Origin: Rhodospirillales bacterium
GTDB taxonomy: Bacteria; Pseudomonadota; Alphaproteobacteria; UBA828
Assembly (NCBI GenBank): GCA_028818855.1
Contig: JAPPMY010000279.1
Coordinates: 1-49,579, forward strand
DNA length: 49,579 bases
Direction of reading: 5' to 3'
The notes below the pieces were generated by a model. That model was given only the letters and a program-made list of their open reading frames with translations. It was not told the origin of the DNA and did no database searches. Positions 1-7,364 of this stretch are shown piece by piece. The translations under genes were made by a program, and so were the position numbers. The number at the start of each line of letters is the position of its first letter. Positions within the stretch are counted from its first letter, which is position 1.

Positions 1-1224
1 CAGCGTGAGCGCCCGCGCGCCGCTCGCCGCCTCGCGCCGGGCGGCGTCGGCTGCGTCGTGGGCCGCCGCCTCCAGCCGCAGCCTGCGCCCGCCGAAGGCG
101 TTGCCCGCGGGCTCCGTCAGGGCCTGGAGCAGGCTCGGGCCCAGCCGCTTGCGGTTGACCTCCACCACCCCGCCGGCGGTGACGCCGAGCACGCGGTGGG
201 GAGTCCGGTCCGCCTCCAGCGCCCGCCTCAGCGCGGCAAGCTGAGCCTCGCGCCGCCGCGTCCCGCCGCGGCCAGCGAAGTCGATGGCAATCAGCCCGCC
301 CAGGTTGCGCAGCACGATCTCGCGGCCGGCCGCCTCGGCGGTCTCGGCTGCGGCGGCGCCCGCGACTTGGCTCGTGTCCACGTCGATGGCGACAAGCGCG
401 CGTGTCTCCTCGACGGTGAGCCGCGCGCCGCCGGGCAGCACGACCTCGGGTTCCAAGGCCGCCGCAAGCCTGCCTGCGCAGTCGTGGCGCTCGAAGAGCG
501 ACGGCAAGGCATCGGCGAGCGAGAGCGCGGGCGCGAGGTCCGGGGCCTCCCCGGCCGCCAACGCGGTTGCCCGGTCGAGCACGGCGCGGTCGTCGACCGC
601 GATCGTCGTCGTTTCGGGCGGCGCCACGTCGCGCAGCAGGCGCCCGAGCAGTCCGTCCGCGTGCCAGAGCCGCCGGGGCGTGCGGTCGCGCCGCGCCTCG
701 GCCTCGATGTCCCTCCAGCGTGCCGCCAAGGCCGCGGCGGCGGCCGGCACGTCGTCGGGGGATGCAGCGGCGGCGGCCCTGACGGTGAGCGCGCCGCCCC
801 GCGCCTGGCTCTCGTCGAGCGCCGCAGCGAGCGCACGCCGGGTCTCGAGATTCCGGAGGCGACGGGAGAACGAAACGCCCTGCCCGCCGGGGCGGAAGGC
901 GACGAGGCGCCCTGCCAGCACCGGCCGCCGGGTGATCCGCGCGCGCTTGCCTTCGTAGGCGTCGCAGACGACCTGCACGATGGGCGGCGCGCCGTCGGCG
1001 TCGAGCGCCCGCGCGCCCTGGAGAAACGCCTCCTCGCCGTCGCCGATGTCGACGATGCAGGCGTCGATGCCCGTCATCCTGCCGCGCGCCCGCGCCACGT
1101 GCAGGTCGCCGAGGCGGCTCGGCGTCGCGCTCCACTCGATGAAGAATGCGCTCGGCCTCCCGCCCGCGACCACCGCCGCCTGCATGCCAAACGGGCTTGC
1201 GGTGATGAGTAGCTCGTCGCCCAT
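1..1224 (-). CDS. Ribonuclease E/G family endoribonuclease (3' end cut by window edge)
   Basis: Single-strand-specific endoribonuclease of the RNase E/G family, which acts in rRNA maturation and mRNA decay in the cytoplasm. The frame is open from ATG at 1224 to the edge (408 codons). An S1-like stretch near residues 35-60 reads DACIVDIGDGEEAFLQ. The catalytic region shows AIDVDTSQ and then NLGGLIAIDF, matching the two metal-binding Asp segments of RNase E. A later VEVNRKRLGPSLL matches the conserved motif after the active site. It starts 8 bases after the maf stop and is the last visible gene of the murA-his-maf run. The compact N-terminus looks more like RNase G than full RNase E, but the missing C-terminus leaves this open. 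Confidence 0.88.
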   Translation of the reverse strand, partial: MGDELLITASPFGMQAAVVAGGRPSAFFIEWSATPSRLGDLHVARARGRMTGIDACIVDIGDGEEAFLQGARALDADGAPPIVQVVCDAYEGKRARITRRPVLAGRLVAFRPGGQGVSFSRRLRNLETRRALAAALDESQARGGALTVRAAAAASPDDVPAAAAALAARWRDIEAEARRDRTPRRLWHADGLLGRLLRDVAPPETTTIAVDDRAVLDRATALAAGEAPDLAPALSLADALPSLFERHDCAGRLAAALEPEVVLPGGARLTVEETRALVAIDVDTSQVAGAAAAETAEAAGREIVLRNLGGLIAIDFAGRGGTRRREAQLAALRRALEADRTPHRVLGVTAGGVVEVNRKRLGPSLLQALTEPAGNAFGGRRLRLEAAAHDAADAARREAASGARALTL

Positions 1225-1232
1225 CGCCTGGG

Positions 1233-1841
1233 TCAGATGGTGCCGTGCGGCCTGGGCGGCAAGCCGAGGCCGGTCAACATCTGGTAGGTCTCGTGCAGGG
1301 GCAGCCCCACGACGTTGCTGTATGAGCCGCCGACGAAGCGGATGTAGGCCGCCGCCCGTCCCTGGATCGCGTAGCCCCCGGCCTTCCCCTGCCACTCGCC
1401 GCTCGCGAGGTAGGCGGCCACTTCGTCTGGCGAGAGCCGCTTGAACGTCACCGCGGTCCGCACCATCCGGCTCACCGCCCGGCCCGCAGGGTCGATCGCC
1501 GTGACCCCGCCGCAGACCCGGTGGCGCCGGCCGGAGAGGAGGGTGAGGCAGCGCCGCGCGCTCTCCTCGCTTTCCGCCTTGCCGAGGATCCGCCGCCCGC
1601 ACGCCACCACCGTATCGGCGCCAAGCACGAACGCGCCCGGATGGCGGGCGGCGACGGCCTCCGCCTTGGCCCTGGCGAGCCGGGCCGCATGCGCCTCCGG
1701 CAGCTCGCCGGGGAGCGCCGCCTCGTCGAGTTCCGCAGGCTCCACCGCGTCCGGCGCATAGCCGATCTGCTCCAGCAGCGCCCGGCGGCGGGGCGATGCC
1801 GAGGCGAGCACCAGGGGCGGGCGGGGCATGGGCGCGGGCAC
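1233..1841 (-). CDS. maf: Maf family nucleoside triphosphate pyrophosphatase
   Basis: A 202-residue Maf protein that hydrolyses non-canonical or modified nucleoside triphosphates to monophosphates and is also linked to septum control. The N-terminal signature LVLASASPRRRALLEQIG (from residue 10) is diagnostic. GADTVVACGRRILGKAES carries the catalytic Asp and substrate residues, and GGYAIQGRAA and VVGLPLHE are the usual C-terminal motifs. Length is normal for the family. It starts 2 bases after the phosphatase stop and is followed 8 bases later by the RNase gene, so all three are probably co-transcribed. A start at Met5 is possible. Confidence 0.95.
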   Translation of the reverse strand: MPAPMPRPPLVLASASPRRRALLEQIGYAPDAVEPAELDEAALPGELPEAHAARLARAKAEAVAARHPGAFVLGADTVVACGRRILGKAESEESARRCLTLLSGRRHRVCGGVTAIDPAGRAVSRMVRTAVTFKRLSPDEVAAYLASGEWQGKAGGYAIQGRAAAYIRFVGGSYSNVVGLPLHETYQMLTGLGLPPRPHGTI

Positions 1842-1843
1842 GC

Positions 1844-2290
1844 TCAGACCACCGGCGGGCGGGGCGCGCCGAAGCGCTCCCGCAGCCGCGCCAGGAGACC
1901 GTCGCGCACGTCGCGGTAGGCGAACAGCCGGGTCTCGCGGTTGCCCTCGACGACGCCGGGATCGAGGGTGTGCCAGAACTCCACCTCGCAGTGGGCGGTG
2001 CGGGTAAGCTCGATCGCCCTGTGCTGGGCCTCCGGCGAGAGCGAGATGACCATGTCGAAGGCGTCGCTCTCGAGATCGTCGAAGGTCTTGGGCCGGTGGC
2101 CGCCGATGTCGATCCCGATTTCCGCCATGACGAGCACCGCGAAGGGATCACGCCCGCCGCCGCTGCGCACGCCCGCCGAATCCACGAAGAGCCGGGTGCC
2201 GAAGAGGCTCTTCATCAGGCCCTCCGCCATGGGCGAGCGCACGGAGTTCCACGTGCAGGCGAAGAGGATGCTGCCGGGGAGCGTGCCCAT
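1844..2290 (-). CDS. Low-molecular-weight protein-tyrosine phosphatase family protein
   Basis: A 148-residue LMW-PTP/arsenate-reductase fold protein. The phosphate-binding P-loop is CTWNSVRS, giving nucleophile Cys12 and Arg18 in the C-x5-R arrangement. Trp14 stands where most members have Gly (CTGNICRS). The general acid is Asp110 in HTLDPG. It is expected to dephosphorylate protein tyrosine or small phospho-substrates in the cytoplasm; the true substrate cannot be read from sequence. It lies between UPF0262 and maf with gaps of 8 and 2 bases, a position where alphaproteobacteria often keep such a gene. Confidence 0.9.
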   Translation of the reverse strand: MGTLPGSILFACTWNSVRSPMAEGLMKSLFGTRLFVDSAGVRSGGGRDPFAVLVMAEIGIDIGGHRPKTFDDLESDAFDMVISLSPEAQHRAIELTRTAHCEVEFWHTLDPGVVEGNRETRLFAYRDVRDGLLARLRERFGAPRPPVV

Positions 2291-2298
2291 GCCCGCGG

Positions 2299-2784
2299 CT
2301 ACCCCCGGACATGCAGCGCATGGACGAGCGTGAACAGCTGCCGCGCCGTCGTCTCGTCGATATCGACGGTGCCGGCCAGCTCGCGGCGGATGATGTCGGC
2401 GCCGTCGTTGTGGCAGGCGCGCCGGCCCATGTCCATCGCCTCGATGCGGGACCGCGGCGCGGTCCTGATCGCCTCGTGGTAGCTCTCGCAGATGGTCGCG
2501 TAGTCGCGCAGCGTCCGCCGGAGCGACGCCAGCGGCAGCACGGCCCGGACCTGCGGCGTTCCCGCCTCGTCGTCAACGTCGAGCAGGAGTCGCCCCTCCT
2601 CGCGGCCGATGCGGAGCCGGTAGGGCCCGCCCGTTCCGCCGGCGGGCGCGAAGGTGTTCTCCTCCAGCAGGTCGTGGATCGCGATGCGGCGCTCGTGCTC
2701 GAAGTCCGGGCCCCGCCGGAAGCCTGCGCCCGGGTCCAGCACGACCTCGACCAGCCGGTCCGTGCCGGCCGGGTCCCGGCCCAC
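2299..2784 (-). CDS. UPF0262 family protein
   Basis: A conserved alphaproteobacterial protein of unknown function, about 161 residues. Family features seen are RLVEVVLD near the N-terminus, HERRIAIHDLLEENTFAP, GPYRL, and a C-terminal part with CESYHEAIRTA and RACHNDGADII. I chose GTG at 2784: it lies 4 bases past the hisD stop, has GGAG upstream, and gives the usual family length. A longer frame back to 2838 would overlap hisD by about 50 bases. The gene sits in its usual place directly after hisD, but no molecular role is known. Confidence 0.87.
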   Translation of the reverse strand: MGRDPAGTDRLVEVVLDPGAGFRRGPDFEHERRIAIHDLLEENTFAPAGGTGGPYRLRIGREEGRLLLDVDDEAGTPQVRAVLPLASLRRTLRDYATICESYHEAIRTAPRSRIEAMDMGRRACHNDGADIIRRELAGTVDIDETTARQLFTLVHALHVRG

Positions 2785-2788
2785 GCCT

Positions 2789-4090
2789 TCACTCCGGCCC
2801 GCCGGCGAGCCTGAGCGCCACCGAGAGCGCGTGGGCATCGAGGCCCTCGGCTTCGGCGAGCGTGACGGCCGCCGGGCCGATCCGCGCGAGGCTCGCGGCG
2901 TCGCAGCCGACGAAGGTCGTGCGCTTGAGGAAATCCAGTGGCGAGAGGCCGGACGAGAAGCGGGCGCTGCGGGCCGTCGGCAGCACGTGGTTGGGGCCCG
3001 CCACGTAGTCGCCGATCGCCTCCGGCGTGTGGCGGCCGAGGAAGACGGCGCCCGCGCTGGTCACGGCCCGGGCCAAGCGTTCGGGCTCGGCCACCGCAAG
3101 CTCCAGGTGCTCCGGCGCGAGCCGGTTGATCAGTGCCGGCGCCTCGTCGAGGGCGCGGACGACGATCACCGCGCCGTGCTCCCGCCAGCTCGCGGCCGCG
3201 ATGGCGGCGCGCGCCAGCCCGGCCAGGTGCCCCGCCGCCGCGTCCGTCACGCGCGCGGCGAAGGCGCCATCGTCCGTGATCAGGATCGCCTGCGCGTCCT
3301 CGTCGTGCTCGGCCTGGGAGAGCAGGTCGGCCGCGATCCACTCCGGCTCGTTGGCGGCATCGGCGACCACCAGGATCTCCGACGGACCCGCGATCATGTC
3401 GATGCCGACGGTGCCGAAGACGAGCCGCTTGGCGGCGGCCACGTAGGCGTTGCCGGGGCCCACGATCTTGTCCACCGGCCGGATGGTCTCGGTGCCGTAG
3501 GCGAGCGCGGCGACCGCCTGGGCGCCGCCCACGCGGTAGATCTCGGTGACGCCGGCGACCTCGGCTGCGGCCATCACCGCCGGGTCGAGCCCGCCGTCCG
3601 GCGTCGGCACCGTCATGGCGATGCGTCCCACGCCGGCCACGCGCGCCGGCAGGGCGTTCATCAGCACGGTGCTGGGATAGGCGGCCGTGCCGCCGGGCAC
3701 GTAGAGGCCGACCGCATCGAGCGGGCGCCAGCGCGCGCCCAGCCTCACGCCCGCATCGTCGCGGTAGTCGAGATCGGCCGGCATCAGGCGGCGGTGGAAG
3801 GCCTCGATCCGCTCCGCAGCCTGCACCAGCGCGTCCCGCACCGCGTTGGGTGCTGCCCTTGCAGCGGCGGCACGCTCGTCCTCCGTGAGCCGCATCGAGC
3901 GGGGGTCGAGCCCGATACGGTCGAAGCGCGCCGTGTAGTCCAGCAGCGCTGCGTCGCCGCCCGCGCGCACCGCGCCTACGATCGCCGCCGCCTCGCGGTC
4001 GACGTCCTCCGCCACGCCGCGCCGTGCGGCCAGCAGGGCGTCGAAGGCCGCCGAAAAACCGGCGCCTGCGCTATCCAGCCTGCGCGCCAT
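2789..4090 (-). CDS. hisD: Histidinol dehydrogenase
   Basis: NAD- and zinc-dependent enzyme that oxidises L-histidinol to L-histidine in two steps, ending histidine biosynthesis. It has 433 residues, typical for the family. Visible motifs are [19 protein letters not shown], the [11 protein letters not shown] segment, [27 protein letters not shown] with zinc-ligand Gln and His, and [21 protein letters not shown] at 4090 lies 20 bases inside the 3' end of hisG, so the two histidine genes are probably translationally coupled. UPF0262 starts 4 bases after its stop. Confidence 0.97.
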   Translation of the reverse strand: MARRLDSAGAGFSAAFDALLAARRGVAEDVDREAAAIVGAVRAGGDAALLDYTARFDRIGLDPRSMRLTEDERAAAARAAPNAVRDALVQAAERIEAFHRRLMPADLDYRDDAGVRLGARWRPLDAVGLYVPGGTAAYPSTVLMNALPARVAGVGRIAMTVPTPDGGLDPAVMAAAEVAGVTEIYRVGGAQAVAALAYGTETIRPVDKIVGPGNAYVAAAKRLVFGTVGIDMIAGPSEILVVADAANEPEWIAADLLSQAEHDEDAQAILITDDGAFAARVTDAAAGHLAGLARAAIAAASWREHGAVIVVRALDEAPALINRLAPEHLELAVAEPERLARAVTSAGAVFLGRHTPEAIGDYVAGPNHVLPTARSARFSSGLSPLDFLKRTTFVGCDAASLARIGPAAVTLAEAEGLDAHALSVALRLAGGPE

Positions 4091-4736
4091 TCACCGCCTC
4101 GCCGAAGCGCTCGATCCAGGCCTGGAGCTCGCCGGCCCGGGTCTTGAGCGCCGTGCGGTTGACCACGAGCCGGGACGAGACGTCGGCGATGTGCTCGACC
4201 TCGACCAGCCCGTTGGCGCGGAGCGTCGCCCCGCTTTCCACCAGGTCGACGATCCGGCGGCAGAGGCCGAGCCCCGGCGCAAGCTCCATCGCGCCGTTGA
4301 GCTTGATGCACTCGGCCTGGACGCCGCGCGCCGCGAAGTGCCGGCGCGTCACGTGCGGATACTTGGTCGCCACCCGCACGTGGCTCCAGCGCGAGGGATC
4401 GTCCCCGTCGGCCAGCGCCGCCGGCTCCGCCACCACCATGCGGCAGAGCCCGATGCCGAGATCGAGCGGCGCGTAGATCTCGCGGTAGTCGAACTCCATC
4501 AGCACGTCGTTGCCGACCACGCCGAGCTGGGCCGCGCCGAAGGCGACGAAGGTGGCGACGTCGAAGCTCCGCACCCGGATCAGCCCGAGCGCGGGGTCCG
4601 AGGTCGAGAAGCGGAGCCGGCGGGCGCCGTCGTCCGCGAACGCGGGCTCCGGCTCGATCCCTGCGCGCGCAAGCAGCGGCGCAAGCTCGCGCGCGATCCT
4701 GCCCTTGGGCAGCGCCAGCAGCAGCCCGTCGCTCAT
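4071..4736 (-). CDS. hisG: ATP phosphoribosyltransferase, short form (HisGs)
   Basis: First step of histidine biosynthesis: ATP plus PRPP gives phosphoribosyl-ATP. The protein starts [20 protein letters not shown] and contains [34 protein letters not shown] and the PRPP-binding region ending [19 protein letters not shown]. At 221 residues it is the short form, which lacks the C-terminal regulatory domain and normally needs the HisRS-like partner HisZ. No hisZ is in this window. ATG at 4736 overlaps the DUF2948 stop as ATGA. The frame is open much further upstream, but that part is antisense to murA and not coding. Confidence 0.96.
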   Translation of the reverse strand: MSDGLLLALPKGRIARELAPLLARAGIEPEPAFADDGARRLRFSTSDPALGLIRVRSFDVATFVAFGAAQLGVVGNDVLMEFDYREIYAPLDLGIGLCRMVVAEPAALADGDDPSRWSHVRVATKYPHVTRRHFAARGVQAECIKLNGAMELAPGLGLCRRIVDLVESGATLRANGLVEVEHIADVSSRLVVNRTALKTRAGELQAWIERFGEAVNGAQAG

Positions 4737-5164
4737 GTCTCGCGCTCCCGCTCGCCCGGCGAGGCCTGCCTCGGCTCCTCCAGGTCCTGGAAGAGGCAGG
4801 AGAGGTGCCCGGTCTCGATCCACACCTCGCCGCCGTCCTGGAACAGCAGGCGCACCACCGTCGCCGCCCGGCCCGGCTCGGCGAACATGCCCGCGAGCCT
4901 GAGCAGCCGCGCGGGCTCCGCGCGGTCGATCCCCCGCAGCCTGACCGCCTGCACGTCGTCGAAGTGGATCGCCGCCTTCGCCTGGCCCGCAGGGCCGCCC
5001 GCGGCCTCGCGGCAGCGGCGCACGACGATGGCCGCGAAGCGATTGTCCGCAGGCTCGAAGGCCATCTCGCCCACCGCGAAGACCGCGTCCTCGAGGCACG
5101 TCGAGATCACGGCGAGGTCGCCGGCATCTTCCGCCCGCAGCTTGAGGCGCGCCGATGCAGTCAA
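4733..5164 (-). CDS. DUF2948 family protein
   Basis: A 143-residue protein of the alphaproteobacterial DUF2948 family, function unknown. Recognisable parts are [20 protein letters not shown] at the N-terminus, [34 protein letters not shown] and a C-terminal [19 protein letters not shown] start it at TTG 5164, which overlaps the murA stop (TTGA) and gives the usual family length. Its own stop overlaps the hisG start. The murA-DUF2948-hisG/hisD order is common in this class, but what links these functions is not known. Confidence 0.85.
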   Translation of the reverse strand: MTASARLKLRAEDAGDLAVISTCLEDAVFAVGEMAFEPADNRFAAIVVRRCREAAGGPAGQAKAAIHFDDVQAVRLRGIDRAEPARLLRLAGMFAEPGRAATVVRLLFQDGGEVWIETGHLSCLFQDLEEPRQASPGERERET

Positions 5165-6444
5165 TGATGGACCCGGTCGATGTCGGCGCCGCAGGCCGCG
5201 AGCTTGTCCTCGATCCGCTCGTAGCCGCGATCGAGGTGGTAGACGCGGTGCACCACGGTCTCGCCCGCGGCGGCAAGTCCTGCGAGGACCAGCGACGACG
5301 AGGCCCGCAGATCCGTCGCCATCACCTGCGCGCCGGTCAGCGTCGAGACCCCCCGCACCAGCGCGGTGCCGCCGCGCACGGCGATGTCCGCGCCCATGCG
5401 GCGCAGCTCCTGCACGTGCATGAAGCGGTTCTCGAAGATCGTCTCGGTGATCATGGCGGCGCCGTCGGCGACCGTCATGAGCGCCATCGCCTGGGCCTGC
5501 AGGTCGGTGGGAAAGCCCGGGTAGGGCTGGGTCGTGACGTCCGTGGCCGCGGGCCTGCCGTTGCCCCGCACCCTGAGCCCGCGCGGGGTCTCGGCAACGG
5601 CGACGCCGCTGGCCTCCAGATAGTCGAGCAGGGAGCGCAGCAGCGCCGCCGGCGCGCCGGCAAGCTCGATGTCGCCGCCGACGATGGCCGCGGCCAGCGC
5701 GTACGTTCCGGCCTCGATCCTGTCGCTCACCACGTGGTGCTCGGTGCCGGAGAGGGCGTCGCGGCCCCGGATCACCAGCGCGTCGCTGCCGATGCCCGTG
5801 ATGTCGGCGCCCATCGCGTTGAGGCAGAGGGCGAGATCGGCGATCTCGGGCTCCCGCGCCGCGTTGCGGATGACCGTCTCGCCGTCGGCCAGCGTCGCCG
5901 CCATCATCAGGTTCTCGGTGGCACCCACCGAGGCGAAGGGCAGCCTGATCTCGGCGCCCCTCAGCCGCCCGCGCACGTGCGCCCGGATGTCGCCGTCTTC
6001 GAGCACGACCTGGGCGCCGAGCCGGGTGAGGCCGTCGATGTGCAGGTCCACCGGGCGGGAGCCGATGGCGCAGCCGCCGGGGAGCGAGACGCTCGCGCGC
6101 CCGGTGCGGGCGAGCAGCGGCCCCAGCACCAGGATGGAGGCGCGCATGCGGCTCACCAGCTCGTAGGGCGCGCGCGTGTCGGTGATCTGGCGGGCGCGGA
6201 GCGAGAGCGCGCGGCCCGCGTTGCCGCCGCGCCGCGCATTGCCTTCCATGCCGATCTCGACGCCGTGCTGGGCGAGGAGGTGGGCCAGCGTGGTGATGTC
6301 GGTGAGGTGAGGGATGTTCGAGAGCGTCAGCGTCTCTTCGGTCAGAAGGCACGCCGCCATCAGCGGCAAGGCCGCGTTCTTGGCGCCGAAGATCTCGATC
6401 TCCCCCTCGAGCGGGCGCCCGCCCCTGATGCGAATGCTGTCCAT
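5161..6444 (-). CDS. murA: UDP-N-acetylglucosamine 1-carboxyvinyltransferase
   Basis: Transfers enolpyruvyl from PEP to UDP-GlcNAc, the first committed step of peptidoglycan precursor synthesis in the cytoplasm. The 427-residue product begins [28 protein letters not shown] with the KN pair at the start of the fold. The loop [20 protein letters not shown] holds the catalytic Cys125, the residue attacked by fosfomycin. [17 protein letters not shown] and [14 protein letters not shown] motifs follow. ATG at 6444 was chosen over a longer open frame because it matches family N-termini. It is the first gene of the minus-strand run reaching RNase E/G. Confidence 0.96.
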   Translation of the reverse strand: MDSIRIRGGRPLEGEIEIFGAKNAALPLMAACLLTEETLTLSNIPHLTDITTLAHLLAQHGVEIGMEGNARRGGNAGRALSLRARQITDTRAPYELVSRMRASILVLGPLLARTGRASVSLPGGCAIGSRPVDLHIDGLTRLGAQVVLEDGDIRAHVRGRLRGAEIRLPFASVGATENLMMAATLADGETVIRNAAREPEIADLALCLNAMGADITGIGSDALVIRGRDALSGTEHHVVSDRIEAGTYALAAAIVGGDIELAGAPAALLRSLLDYLEASGVAVAETPRGLRVRGNGRPAATDVTTQPYPGFPTDLQAQAMALMTVADGAAMITETIFENRFMHVQELRRMGADIAVRGGTALVRGVSTLTGAQVMATDLRASSSLVLAGLAAAGETVVHRVYHLDRGYERIEDKLAACGADIDRVHH

Positions 6445-6770
6445 TGGTCGCCTCTGGCGCCGGGGGCGCGGCGCCCTGCCGCCGTGCGGCCACCCGAGGG
6501 AATCGACGCGGCCGCCCCGTCCGCTTTCGCCGGCGCACCATAGGCGAGCGTCGCGCGAGGGACAAGCCGCAGCCCCTTCCCGCTGGCCCCCTCCCCCAAT
6601 GGCGGAGGGGGGACGCTGACACCGATGGCGGAGTCTCCCTCTCCTCCCCGGCGGGGAGGAGAGGGCCGGGGAGAGGTGGGGGGTGCCGGGCCGCACCGCG
6701 TGCAAAATGACGAACGAGAAAAATCCGGGTGTGACCGCGTCGGGTCGGATGTCGCTTTAGCGGCGGGCGT
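6445..6770. other. Intergenic region between murA and soxG
   Basis: A 326-base stretch without a credible gene. The left part (6445-6586) should hold the murA promoter, which reads leftward, but I see no convincing -35/-10 pair. The right part is filled by a composite palindromic repeat, listed separately. Short open frames here are products of the repeat; their Pro/Arg-rich translations are typical of such palindromes and not of proteins. Confidence 0.7.
6587..6761. repeat. Composite palindromic repeat, copy 1
   Basis: Three parts are visible. First, an inverted repeat CCCCCTCC (6587-6594) and GGAGGGGG (6604-6611). Second, a perfect 14-base inverted repeat at 6637-6650 and 6652-6665 around a single centre base. 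Third, a conserved tail to 6761 containing GCCGCACCGCGTGCAAAATG and the hairpin arms GACC/GGTC. From 6634 on it aligns base for base over most of its length with 23573-23699. The last base lies 9 bases from the soxG stop, so it sits in the 3' flank of that gene. It could act as a transcript-end structure, but there is no T-tract. Confidence 0.85.
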
Positions 6771-7364
6771 TCAGGGCTGGCGGTACTCCGCCATCGCGTC
6801 GAGCAGCCAGGAGGCGAGGTAGTGGGCGAAGGAGTTGCGCACCGTGATCTCGTAGGCCGGCCCGTCGCCGGTCCGGTGCAGGATCACGTTCGCCCTGGCC
6901 AGCGCGGTCTGCACGCAGGCGCCGGCCGGGAAGGCGCGGGCGTGCAGGTCGAGGCGGCAGCCCTTCATCAGCACCTCGCGCGCACGCGGGCCGGAGAGCG
7001 CGAACGTGACATACATGGCGCTCACGTCGGTCAGGCCGTGATGCCGGCCGACGAGGCGGGCGCGGAGCGCGTCCGCGATCGCTCCGCCGCGCTCCGCAGG
7101 CCCGGTCACCAGCCACTCGTCGGGGCCGAGCCAGAGCACGCTGCAGCCGTCCACGGTGACGGCGGCGGTGTTGGGCGTGAGCGGCAACGCGCCGCCCAGC
7201 ACCGCACCTGCGGCGGTCAGCGCCTCCGCGTCGCCCGCGTCGAGCCGAAGATTGAGCCGCGCGCGCCCCACCTGCTCGGCAAGGGTCACGTCGGCTGCAC
7301 CCGCGCCCGCCAGCGCATCGGCGAGGCTCGCGAGCGGACTCTGCGGTGCCGGCGCCTCAACCAT
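6771..7364 (-). CDS. soxG: Sarcosine oxidase gamma subunit
   Basis: Smallest-but-one subunit of heterotetrameric sarcosine oxidase, related to the aminomethyltransferase (GcvT) fold. At 197 residues it shows the family features GPDEWLVTGP (about residue 76), LTDVSAMYVTFALSGPRARE, and C-terminal YEITVRNSFAHYLASWLLDA. ATG at 7364 overlaps the soxA stop by 8 bases, giving tight coupling. It is the last gene of soxBDAG. The subunit is needed for the assembled enzyme; it carries no obvious cofactor motif of its own. Confidence 0.93.
   Translation of the reverse strand: MVEAPAPQSPLASLADALAGAGAADVTLAEQVGRARLNLRLDAGDAEALTAAGAVLGGALPLTPNTAAVTVDGCSVLWLGPDEWLVTGPAERGGAIADALRARLVGRHHGLTDVSAMYVTFALSGPRAREVLMKGCRLDLHARAFPAGACVQTALARANVILHRTGDGPAYEITVRNSFAHYLASWLLDAMAEYRQP

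Noticed and set aside
5165..6622. Extension of the DUF2948 frame far upstream
   Set aside because: The upstream part lies over murA in another frame and has no family similarity; only the last 143 codons match DUF2948.
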